Assembly: GCF_017639205.1 (NCBI RefSeq)
Contig: NZ_CP071139.1
Coordinates: forward strand, 4,465,001-4,529,000
Origin: Streptomyces nojiriensis
GTDB lineage: Bacteria > Actinomycetota > Actinomycetes > Streptomycetales > Streptomycetaceae
DNA: 64,000 nt
Direction of reading: 5' to 3'
Shown in pieces: positions 24,599 through 32,359 of the stretch. Below the pieces are notes generated by a model. That model did not search any database and was not told where the DNA came from. It was given only the letters and a program-made list of their open reading frames with translations. The translations under genes and the position numbers were made by a program. Positions within the stretch are counted from its first letter, which is position 1. Each line of letters begins with the position of its first letter.

Positions 24599-25160
24599 TC
24601 GACGGCAGGAGCAACGCCACCCTGTTCAGAACAGGCTCTCGTGGGCCGGCCTGTCGGTTTCCGATCTGTGGACGCCGTGACGGCTGGCCTGTGGATGTGA
24701 ACCCGTGCGAAGCGACGAAACGCTCGCCCTGCTCCCATCCGAGGGGAACCGTTGCCGTCACACGACTCGCTCCCCGAGCCGCGACTGAATGAAGCAGAGT
24801 GACGGCCAGCCTGGAGCCGAGCCCGGCACCCCGCAGGTCCGGATGCAGCAGGAAGAGTCCGACTGAGCATGTTCCCGGGGCCGGGTACCCAAGGACTGCC
24901 TCGACCAGTCCGGCGGTAGAGCCTGCCTCGTCGACTACCACGAGAATGTGCTTGTCGTCCCAGTCGGCACCGTCAGGGAGGCTGTAGAACAGGCTCTGTA
25001 CGTCACCCGGTCCGGACGGCAGACCAGTCGCGGCCTCGAAGTAGTCCTCACAGGCACGGAAGAGCACGAGAAGGTCAGCCTCGTCGTTCGGGCCCGCATC
25101 GCGGATCACGAATTGCCGGCCGCCCGATGTGATGGTCAGCGGTGTTTTTTCGTCACTCAT
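24594..25160 (-). CDS. GNAT N-acetyltransferase, last gene of the RiPP operon
   Basis: This 188-residue GNAT-fold protein has the acetyl-CoA loop in HPDLRGAGLGSRLAVTLLHS (about residues 108-127). A C-terminal GEQGERF-like segment (GWEQGERFVASHGF) is also typical. Its start overlaps the end of the MFS gene by eight bases, so it is translationally coupled and belongs to the RiPP operon. It could acetylate the modified peptide or give self-protection, but an unrelated role is possible. The TAG stop lies inside the CTAG at the right end of the MITE, so the last codons sit at the insertion junction. Confidence 0.82.
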   Translation of the reverse strand: MSDEKTPLTITSGGRQFVIRDAGPNDEADLLVLFRACEDYFEAATGLPSGPGDVQSLFYSLPDGADWDDKHILVVVDEAGSTAGLVEAVLGYPAPGTCSVGLFLLHPDLRGAGLGSRLAVTLLHSVAARGASRVTATVPLGWEQGERFVASHGFTSTGQPSRRPQIGNRQAGPREPVLNRVALLLPST

Positions 25161-26421
25161 CTTCGGATCTCCGCTCAGGTTCCACCTGCATGGTGAAAAT
25201 CAACGTAAGGGAGAGCAGCAGCAGCGTGCCGGCCACCGCCCACGGAGCACCTGACCAGGACCCGTCGGCCAATCTGCCGCCGAGCACCGATCCGATCGGC
25301 ATCACGCCCCAGGCGGCCAGTCGGTAGCCGCTGGTGACTCGCCCCAGCATCTCCAACGGGACGAGACGCTGCCGAAGCGAAACCGTACATATGTTCCACA
25401 ACACGACTCCCGCACCATTGACCACCAGCATCAACGCCACCACGGGCCACAACGGAAAGGCCGCGATGCAGAGGTAACTCGCCGCAGACAAGGCGATGGA
25501 CACCAATAGGCTGCGACGTGTTCCCAGCCGCGCGGCGGCCCAGGGGCCCGCCTTTGCGCCGGCCAGGCTGCCCACGGCAGCCGCCGTGAGCATCCACCCG
25601 TACCCGGAGGCGGGAAGCCCGAGGGGCCCCGTGACGTAGACCACCAAGATCCCGTAGACCATCTGCTGGGCTATGCCCAGGACCGCGACGATGAGTACGA
25701 GACGGCGAAGCGTCAGGTTCTGCCCCAGCAGACGCAGGCCGGCCCACGTGTCGCGCAGCACAGCGCCGACGGTCAGCCGATGTCCTTCAGATGTCTGGCC
25801 GGCTCTTGGTACTCGCTCGACGAGACCGAACAGCACGAGAGCCGATGCCAGGAACGTCGTAGCGTTGAGGAGGAACGGCAACGGGTGCCAAACGGCCCAC
25901 AGCGCGGCACCGGCCGGAGGTCCCACGAAACCGGCCCCGATCGTCTGCATGGCGATGAGACGCGCGTTGAGACGCTCAAGATCCTCGGACGGGGCCAGCG
26001 ATGGCACAACGGCTTGGGCGGCGCTGTCGAAGAAGACTTCGGCGACACCGGAAATGAACGCGACGGCCCCGATTGCGGCGACGGGGACGGTGCCTGCCGC
26101 GGCTATCGCCGTGCACAGCAGGACAAGGCCCGCGCAGCGGGCCAGATCAGCGCCGATCATGGCTCGGCGCCTCGGCATCCGGTCCACCAGGGTGCCGATC
26201 ACGGGGGCCAGTAGCCAGGCTGCCCGGCCGGCCGCGGCGACGAGGGAGACCGCGACCGGGTCTCCCTCGCTGACCGCCGCGGCCAGTAGGGGCAGCGCGG
26301 CGAACCGTACGCCGTCCCCCAGCGCGCTCAAGGCGTTGGCCGTGACCAGCCTGCGCTGCGATGCGAGGTCCCTCCGTGCCGCTGCCGGCACCTCGGAAGG
26401 TTCCAAATTGTTTCTCTGCAC
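25153..26421 (-). CDS. MFS exporter of the RiPP cluster
   Basis: This 422-residue permease has about 12 membrane segments, with the first-loop motif GTLVDRMPRRRAMIGADL. It resembles MFS exporters of the enterobactin-exporter/macrolide-efflux type. It lies 15 bases after the frameshifted radical SAM gene and overlaps the next GNAT gene by eight bases. Export of the mature peptide or self-resistance is therefore likely. The GTG start at 26421 has AGGA six bases upstream. Confidence 0.84.
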   Translation of the reverse strand: MQRNNLEPSEVPAAARRDLASQRRLVTANALSALGDGVRFAALPLLAAAVSEGDPVAVSLVAAAGRAAWLLAPVIGTLVDRMPRRRAMIGADLARCAGLVLLCTAIAAAGTVPVAAIGAVAFISGVAEVFFDSAAQAVVPSLAPSEDLERLNARLIAMQTIGAGFVGPPAGAALWAVWHPLPFLLNATTFLASALVLFGLVERVPRAGQTSEGHRLTVGAVLRDTWAGLRLLGQNLTLRRLVLIVAVLGIAQQMVYGILVVYVTGPLGLPASGYGWMLTAAAVGSLAGAKAGPWAAARLGTRRSLLVSIALSAASYLCIAAFPLWPVVALMLVVNGAGVVLWNICTVSLRQRLVPLEMLGRVTSGYRLAAWGVMPIGSVLGGRLADGSWSGAPWAVAGTLLLLSLTLIFTMQVEPERRSEDE

Positions 26422-26436
26422 GGGGATTCCTGGATA

Positions 26437-28828
26437 TCAGCCCGCAGTCGAGACGGCCGCGACCCGTGCGGTGCCGACGTCGACGACGGGGGAGGCGGGG
26501 TACAGGAAGCCGAGGGCGGCGAGCTCGTGGACCACGTCGAGGGCGGCTTGTTGCCATTCCGGGCCCGCGGGCAAGTACTCGGCGAAGCCCGACGGAGAGG
26601 CTTCCTCGGCGCACAACTGCCAGATCAACTGGCCAAGGGGATTGATCCGCACGGTGTTGCCCGTAACGGGAGAGTGCAGCACCAGGTCGCTGTCGTGGGT
26701 GGCTTCCAGCACGGCGGGCTCGCGGCACCACGACCAGCCGACGAGCTCTGCGGCCTCCCGCAACAGCGGCTGTTCTCCGCTGCCCTTGAGCATGCCGTGA
26801 CGTATCAGCAGGTCGACCAAGGGACGTCCGGTGACTCCACCCCAGCTCACGTCGTTGCCGGTGAACCAGACAGCCAACCGGGCGATCTCCATGCCCTGTT
26901 CCAGGACTTCAAGGCCGGTTTCGATGGGCCAGCTCAGTTGCACGAAGCGGTCACGGTCGCCTTGGTAGAGCGCGACGGCGCTGCCGCCCTCCTCGTCGGC
27001 ACTCCACGGCAACTTGTATGCGCTGCAAGCCAGTTCGACCCGTGTACGTTCCGTCCCGATGACGCAGAAGGGCGCAGAGCGGAGCGGTTCCGCGATGGGC
27101 GCGTGCAGACTCGCGCGGAGGAAGGTGAACTCCTCCACTTCGGCCAGGGCCGACTCCGTGCTGGTGCGGAACCAGACGTTGCGCTTGATCACAGTGGAGC
27201 CCTGGGCAGCGCGTGCCACATCAGCCGCGCCCTTCGATGTGAGCCCGTCGCTGACGGTGTACTCCCGGACGAGAGACAGGTCGTGCTCGGGTGCCGGATC
27301 GATCAGCTCGATTCCGAAGTCCTGTGGATCCCGTGCGATCGGGGAGTGGAGATCCAGAATGAAAGGGGACCCACCCCAGGTTGCGTAAGGGTTGTTGTAC
27401 CGGGTCTGTGCCTCTCGGATCTTCTCCTCGGCATACGCGATGGGTGCGCTCCGCCTCTTCCTGCTTCTCACCTGGGAAGCCGTGGATAACGAAGAGGTGG
27501 GGAGCGATTCCGGCCGCCATCACGTTCTGGAGCGTCCGTTCGACGTGCTCCACCTTCGTCCCCTTGACCATCAGGTCGAGTACTCGCTGATTGTACGACT
27601 CCAGGCCGAAGTTGAGCCGCCGGCAACCGGATTGGTACAGCAGATCCGCGAGCTTCCGGCTGAAGCCGCCGGCAAACCGGGTTTCCCCGTACCAGAAGAG
27701 ATCAAGCCCACGATCGACGATCTCCTGGGCCACCTCCCGCATCACGTGCAGGGTGAGGATCTCATCGACGAACATGAATGTCCGCGTCCCGTATTCAGCC
27801 ATCAAGTGCTCAAGGTGATCAACTGTCTGCGCGGCCGGCCTGGACCGGAAGGAGCCGCTGGCGAACGGGATGGAGCAGAACGCGCACTTCCAAGCACAGC
27901 TACGAGAGGCGTACACCGGGAGGATCGGCCCTGGAGCGAAGTAGCGTTCCAGCGGAAGATCGGCAAAGTACGGCGCGCTGACCCCGTCCAGCTTCACTGG
28001 GCGAGCCGGGGTCCTCACCAGGGAGTCGTCGACAGCCGCGACCACCCCGGGGATGCCCAAGATGCTCTCGCCGCAGTTCCAGCGTCGGACAAGCTCCGGC
28101 AGCGCCTCCTCGCCCTCCGACATCACGAAGGCGTCCACCCATTCGAAGAACGGGTGCGGAGCAGACCATTCCTCAACCATGCGAGTCGCGTAGTTCCCGC
28201 CCACGACGATTCGTACGTCAGGTCGTCGGCGACGAATCTCGGCCGCAGCAGTCATCGTGGCAATCAGCTGGGTGTCCGCCGACATGCTGATGCCCACAAT
28301 GCCCAGCTCGGGATCATCGAGGTACCGGGCGGGCACCAGCCGGTCCAGTGCCCAACGGTAGATATTTCGCTCGGAATCGTTGACCGAATCGAGCACGGCC
28401 TGGGTGGAATTGGCAGAGTAATACAGGTCATTGGCTACCAGGTCGAAGCGCAGACCATCGAACGCGGCGGAGACAGACCACATTGCGTTACGCATCACCC
28501 GTCGCGCCCATGCCTGTTCCTGAGCGTCTGAGAGTGCGTCGAGGTTCCGAAGCACGGCTTTGGCCCGATCCACATCGCGCACCGTGTGGTCGTGAACGAG
28601 GCGTGCCCGAGCGGCAACGTGCCGGTCGCGCGCGCGTGTGCCGTGCTCCGCCAGCGCCCGCAGGCCGTCCGCACTCAGAAGCCAGTCGAGCACCTCGACA
28701 CTGGCGTCGTAGCTGTGTACGGCGAAGCCCTGATCGCGCAAGGTGCCCGCGAGGAGCGGTACGGCGAGATGGGGAGCGTAGGCGTTCCACAGTGGCGGAT
28801 TGATCAAAAGGGTGAACCGTTGATTCAT
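26437..28828 (-). pseudogene. Radical SAM enzyme with cobalamin-type N-terminus and C-terminal PqqD-like domain, one-base frameshift
   Basis: Two frames together read as one protein of 796 residues if a single base is removed from the ggg at 27442-27444 (plus strand). With one C fewer, ...EEAERT joins IAYAEEKIREAQ without a gap. The first part (from the ATG at 28828) has a Rossmann, B12-binding-like N-terminus (about 1-290) and the radical SAM cluster motif CAWKCAFC (C311, C315, C318). The second part ends in a PqqD-like peptide-binding domain (HSPVTGNTVRINPLGQLIWQL, cut here: core motif NPLGQLIW). No clear DxHxxG cobalamin motif was seen, so cobalamin use is inferred. Read literally, the frames are 27221-28828 and 26437-27471. 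The break may be a sequencing error, a recent mutation or programmed frameshifting. It lies 15 bases upstream of the exporter. Confidence 0.8.
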
Positions 28829-28888
28829 GGTCTGCCTGTCCTGGTTTGACCTCTGCGGCCGATGGCCTTCCCAAGCTCGTGCGGAGAT

Positions 28889-28921
28889 CGGCATGCCCCG
28901 GCCGAAGACCGGGGCATGCCG
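28889..28921 (-). terminator. Hairpin after the precursor gene (attenuator or RNA stabiliser)
   Basis: A 13-base perfect stem (cggcatgccccgg and complement) with a 7-base loop lies 19 bases past the precursor stop and 61 bases before the second radical SAM start. No T run follows. It may act as a partial terminator or a 3' stabiliser that raises precursor mRNA over the downstream enzymes. Confidence 0.7.
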
Positions 28922-28939
28922 CAGCTGAACGACCTGGTG

Positions 28940-29116
28940 TCAGATCGCGCTGTTGTCCGCCTCGTCGTCTATCCGGAACCCGGCGCGCATCGACGGCATC
29001 ATCGCGTACTGCGCAGCGGAGCGGATCTCGGGCTGAACGGTCTCAACCGCCGGGGCGTCGAAAGACGTCTCGCGCAGCTTGCTCTTGAGCCGGCCCAGAA
29101 GCTCATCCCTCTCCAT
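28940..29116 (-). CDS. Candidate RiPP precursor peptide (58 aa)
   Basis: This small acidic peptide starts MERDELLGRLKSKLRETSFD and ends in RAGFRIDDEADNSAI. The N-terminal half is charged and probably helical, as leader peptides are. The C-terminal half (about 31-58) holds Y37, M39, M40, P41, M43, F47 and an acidic tail, and is the likely core region. There is no cysteine. The ATG at 29116 has GGAGGTGAT eight or fewer bases upstream, a nine-base match to the 16S anti-Shine-Dalgarno. It sits between a PqqD-like gene and a radical SAM gene and is bracketed by two hairpins. The precursor role is inferred from size, translation strength and context. Confidence 0.78.
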   Translation of the reverse strand: MERDELLGRLKSKLRETSFDAPAVETVQPEIRSAAQYAMMPSMRAGFRIDDEADNSAI

Positions 29117-29152
29117 GACAATCACCTCCCCTCGTTCTGGTGTGGTGCGGAT

Positions 29153-29182
29153 CGGAGGCAGTGGCACCAGCCACTGCCTCCG
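29153..29182 (-). promoter_or_regulatory. Hairpin between the pqqD-like and precursor genes
   Basis: A 13-base stem (cggaggcagtggc and complement) closes a 4-base loop. It lies three bases past the pqqD-like stop and 36 bases before the precursor start. It could end the upstream transcript or protect the 5' end of a processed precursor mRNA. Confidence 0.65.
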
Positions 29183-29185
29183 GAT

Positions 29186-29500
29186 CTATACGACTGACGT
29201 CACGTCAGCCGCAGTCCGGGTGATGAGGCCCTTCTCGTCCAGCGTCTTGAGGGCCTCGACAACAGCCGTCTCGCTCTGCTCCGGCGAGGTTCCGTCTGGC
29301 ACCGACTCCCGAAACTCGGCCAAGAGTTCGGTTCCGGAGCGGCCGTCACAGAGCTCGAACAACAGCCAGGAACGGGCATCGAGGTAGTGAATGTCAGGAT
29401 GGGCAGGGGTGTAGACGAGCAGGCTGCCCCATTCGGGAACCTCTCGCAGGCGAAGGTCAGGTGCCTTCCGAAAGAAGTCGAGTAGGGAGAAGCTGGACAT
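29186..29500 (-). CDS. Stand-alone PqqD-like RiPP recognition protein
   Basis: The 104-residue protein has the size and pattern of PqqD-type recognition elements: a small N-terminal beta part (EVPEWGSLLVYTP), then DARSWLLFELCDGRSGTELL, then helices ending in LKTLDEKGLITR. Such proteins bind the leader of the precursor and present it to a radical SAM enzyme. The ATG at 29500 has AGGGG seven bases upstream, and its start overlaps the end of the radical SAM gene by 44 bases. The very next gene is the candidate precursor, which supports the role. Confidence 0.82.
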   Translation of the reverse strand: MSSFSLLDFFRKAPDLRLREVPEWGSLLVYTPAHPDIHYLDARSWLLFELCDGRSGTELLAEFRESVPDGTSPEQSETAVVEALKTLDEKGLITRTAADVTSVV

Positions 29501-30497
29501 CGATACCCCTGTTGGTCGTAGTGCAGTACGGGTCGGGTGCGTCCCAGTCACCTGTGAAGGCATAAGCCGTGGAGCGGCAGCCGCCCGCAGAACCCTGGGT
29601 GGAAGCGCAGTCCGGGCAGTGGTCCTCTATGTCGCGAGAGCGCAGCTTGACGAACAGCGGGTGCTTCCATGTCTCCAGGAACGGCGTTTCGAGCACGTTC
29701 CCGAAGTCCGCGAAGTCGCGGAGGTAGGAGCAACCGACGGACTGTCCCCGGGCATCCACGCCTGATGCCTGCCAGCAGCAGTTCGCATCGCGAGGGTGCC
29801 AAGAACGCATGAGATGGACGTCGTCAGGTACGTTCAGGTCCTCGAGTGCGGCCATCTGCTCGGGCAGGGAGAGCGCCATCGCCTTCCAGTGACGCTTGGC
29901 CCTCCCCAACGGGTAGAGGCGCAAGATCCCCACGCGCCTCACGCCGGCAGCAGCGCACAGGTCGATGAACTGCTGAATCTCCCCAGCGTTCCGCTTGGTC
30001 ATGATCACGAGTGCCAGCGTCTCGAACCCTGCGGCCAGCGAGACTTTCAGCCCGTTGAGGGTCTTCTCGAACGCGCCAGGTTCTCCGACATGCCAGTCAT
30101 GGGTTTCCGGGGTGGCTCCCATGAAGTCGATGCACAGGTTCCGGATGCCGGCAGCCCTGACACGATCGGCCATGGCCTCGTCCAGCAGCGTGCCGTTCGT
30201 ACGTAGCCGGACCAGCATTCTCGGCGCAGCATGCGCCAGGATGTCCAGGACGTCTGGCCTCTGGAGCGGCTCGCCTCCTTCAACCAGCAGTTCGATAACG
30301 CCCGAGTCGGCCATGTCGTCCAGCACCTGGTGGAACTGGTCGACGGTCATCTCGTCCGACTTGGGTTCCGGCGTGCAGTCCCCGTAACACTGTTTGCACT
30401 GGAGATTGCACGTCGCGGTCACCTGAAGCCAGGACTTCACCGGCCGATGCAGTTCCAGCTTGGGGGCTGTCGGTCCGGCCATGGTCGCCTCGGTCAT
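29457..30497 (-). CDS. Radical SAM/SPASM peptide-modifying enzyme
   Basis: This 346-residue radical SAM protein has the [4Fe-4S] motif CNLQCKQC (C30, C34, C37). The GGEP SAM-binding motif follows near residue 70 (LLVEGGEPLQRP). Its C-terminus has a SPASM/twitch-type set of cysteines (GCSYL, CPDC, GGCRSTAYAFTGD, DPYC) for extra iron-sulphur clusters, as in mycofactocin- and spliceotide-type maturases. It likely makes a C-C, C-X or related bond in the precursor peptide. It starts within the stop of the HExxH gene (ATGA overlap at 30494-30497), so the two are co-translated. A second ATG at 30482 is possible. Confidence 0.88.
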   Translation of the reverse strand: MTEATMAGPTAPKLELHRPVKSWLQVTATCNLQCKQCYGDCTPEPKSDEMTVDQFHQVLDDMADSGVIELLVEGGEPLQRPDVLDILAHAAPRMLVRLRTNGTLLDEAMADRVRAAGIRNLCIDFMGATPETHDWHVGEPGAFEKTLNGLKVSLAAGFETLALVIMTKRNAGEIQQFIDLCAAAGVRRVGILRLYPLGRAKRHWKAMALSLPEQMAALEDLNVPDDVHLMRSWHPRDANCCWQASGVDARGQSVGCSYLRDFADFGNVLETPFLETWKHPLFVKLRSRDIEDHCPDCASTQGSAGGCRSTAYAFTGDWDAPDPYCTTTNRGIDVQLLPTRLLSEGT

Positions 30498-31678
30498 TTC
30501 ACTCCCTGGATCTGCGGGGCCGTCGACGCGCTGGCTTCGATGTGCTCCAACTGCTCGTTCAACCAGCTGATGAAGCGCAGTCCAGCCGGGCCCGACTCGG
30601 CCGGGAGCCCAGCCACTGCATCCAGCAGGAAGCGGGCACGTCCGATGGAACGAGTACGTCCGCCCACTGCATCGACATGGCTGGTTGCAGGATCGAGGCC
30701 ACATTCCAGAGACGCGTAGAAGGCGCTGAGGTGGACGTATACGTGGGATGCCGCGAGTGCCCGGTCGAAGCTCCACGCCGCGTCCTCGTGCCACGCGGGC
30801 CGGACCGTGGCAGCTGTTTTCGCATCGTAGCCGACACGATAAATAGGTTGCACGAGTTGAATATCATACAATTTCTGATGAACGCACTCGTGCAGAATTG
30901 CCTCACTGGTGCGGGGGACACCCGTGAGCGCATCCCGATTAATGAAAATAGCGCGCGGCACTTTTCGGTCGGAGGCACTCTCGAATGCCCCAGGTCCAGC
31001 CACCACCCCAACGTAAGAAAGATGGGAAAGAACGGAGGTGGCGACATGTGGCAACAGTCGACTCAGCAGATCGACGGCCTGGCGGATTGTGTCGACTTCG
31101 GGGCCGGTAGCTTCCACAATCGCGTACTTGCTATCGGTCTCGGTCAACCCTTCACGGAAGATATCCAGGAAGCGGAGAGTCCAGGAGTCTTCGCGGTCTA
31201 CCCTTGTCAGCACGCGAACGGTACGGCCACTCGGGGCGACGACGCCGGCAAACCGACTGTCGGCTTTTGCAGTCCGAGGGCCCGGTGGAGTGGTCAGGCC
31301 AGTGCACGAAGGGAGTGTGACGGCTTCGTCTTCCCCCAGCCTCCCGGCGCGCATCTGATGCAAGAAAAGTTCCAGCACCCGCCTGGAGACTGTGTCATCG
31401 GACAATAATGGGCTGCCATTGGCCTCCAGAAATACTGCACCACGCCGACTGGAGAGTACTTCTGCGGCCAGAGAGAATGTCGCGTCCACCTTTGCAAGCA
31501 GAGGAGGCGATTCAGCAAACCCCGCCCCCTGAGTCAATGCGAGGTCTATGCCTTCCGATGGGCACACAATCCGCCTCCCCCGTCGATCCTGCACCACGAT
31601 GAGCCGATCAGACGAATCATCTAAGCAATAGACCCGTGATCCACACAAGGACTTTGATCGCTGGATCGCGCCCGGCAC
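30494..31678 (-). CDS. HExxH protein resembling aKG-HExxH peptide beta-hydroxylases
   Basis: This 394-residue protein carries HECVH (H263, E264, H267) inside ILHECVHQKLYD. A later basic stretch (GGRTRSIGRARFLLDAV) resembles the 2-oxoglutarate-binding arginine region of the family. HExxH enzymes of this type are 2-oxoglutarate-dependent iron enzymes that hydroxylate side chains of RiPP precursors; a metalloprotease role is the main alternative. It is probably the first gene of the operon. The start is uncertain: the GTG at 31678 has no Shine-Dalgarno. Codon 19 is TTA (31622-31624), a rare leucine codon read by the bldA tRNA. The gene is clearly AT-richer than the flanking core, for example around 30841-30960. 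Confidence 0.72.
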   Translation of the reverse strand: MPGAIQRSKSLCGSRVYCLDDSSDRLIVVQDRRGRRIVCPSEGIDLALTQGAGFAESPPLLAKVDATFSLAAEVLSSRRGAVFLEANGSPLLSDDTVSRRVLELFLHQMRAGRLGEDEAVTLPSCTGLTTPPGPRTAKADSRFAGVVAPSGRTVRVLTRVDREDSWTLRFLDIFREGLTETDSKYAIVEATGPEVDTIRQAVDLLSRLLPHVATSVLSHLSYVGVVAGPGAFESASDRKVPRAIFINRDALTGVPRTSEAILHECVHQKLYDIQLVQPIYRVGYDAKTAATVRPAWHEDAAWSFDRALAASHVYVHLSAFYASLECGLDPATSHVDAVGGRTRSIGRARFLLDAVAGLPAESGPAGLRFISWLNEQLEHIEASASTAPQIQGVK

Positions 31679-31698
31679 GGATTACCAGAACGGCTTGA

Positions 31699-31721
31699 AA
31701 TCACCTTCTGCCGGGGTGATT
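31699..31721. promoter_or_regulatory. Inverted repeat upstream of the RiPP operon
   Basis: aatcacc and ggtgatt are perfect 7-base arms with a 9-base spacer, about 20 bases upstream of the first start codon of the operon. It could be an operator. The regulator is not in the window. Confidence 0.4.
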
Positions 31722-31869
31722 CGCGACTCCCCCTATGCGGTGACTGTGCGCAAAGAAATCGATCGTTCACTGCGGAAAATGGCTGTACCTCCTGTGGCAG
31801 TGCTGCGGCGGATCAGGTAGGCGGCTGAGCCGGACCGCTATTCACCGTCCCTACCGGCTCGGCCTTCCG

Positions 31870-32320
31870 TCATCCGTGCCACTCGAACAGGACGAGCGTC
31901 GCGTCGTCCGATGTGATGTCCCCGCGTGCTCTCCGGAGGGTGTGGGACGGGTCCCGGGCCACCGCGCGGAACCCGTGGTCGGCATGCTCCAGCTGGTTCA
32001 CCCAGTCGATCAGCTACTTCTCCACCGCGCTGACCTGCGGCTGGGCTCCTCCGAAGCCGACGGGGAGGGGCGTGGGACCGTCCAGACGTCGTACGACCCG
32101 GTGCGCGCGGACCAGCATCGGCGCGGGAGGCCCCGCGTTGACCCACTGGAGCGCCCCGTGTCCGTGTCCATGCGCATCATCCGGGCGGTCACGAAGTGGT
32201 CCGGGTCGAGCTGCTCCGCGACGGCTCGGCCCATGAAGAGGTGGTTCTCGGACAGTTCGATCCTGATCCGACGCTGCGGGGCGCGCGCGGTCGCTGCCGC
32301 GCGCGCTCCCGCGCGCATCG
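31870..32320 (-). pseudogene. Decayed SpoIIE/PP2C phosphatase fragment
   Basis: Reading the minus strand gives the C-terminal third of a SpoIIE-type phosphatase in pieces. ENHLFMGRAVAEQLDPDHFV is followed by TARMMRMDTDTG, then after a frame change LQWVNAGPPAPMLVRAHRVV and GFGGAQPQVSAVEK. An in-frame TAG follows, then LIDWVNQLEHADHGF and, at the end, DDATLVLFEWHG. The N-terminus is missing, and at least one frameshift and one stop are present, so it cannot make a full enzyme. It lies between the RiPP cluster and a plus-strand GNAT-AAA+ gene. Confidence 0.75.
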
Positions 32321-32359
32321 GCTGATGATGGGAGTACGGCCGAACACGCGGAGCTGACC

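Noticed and set aside
28940..29116. FxsA-type (FxSxx-COOH) precursor
   Set aside because: HExxH proteins occur near that system, but this peptide ends in NSAI and lacks the FxSxx terminus.
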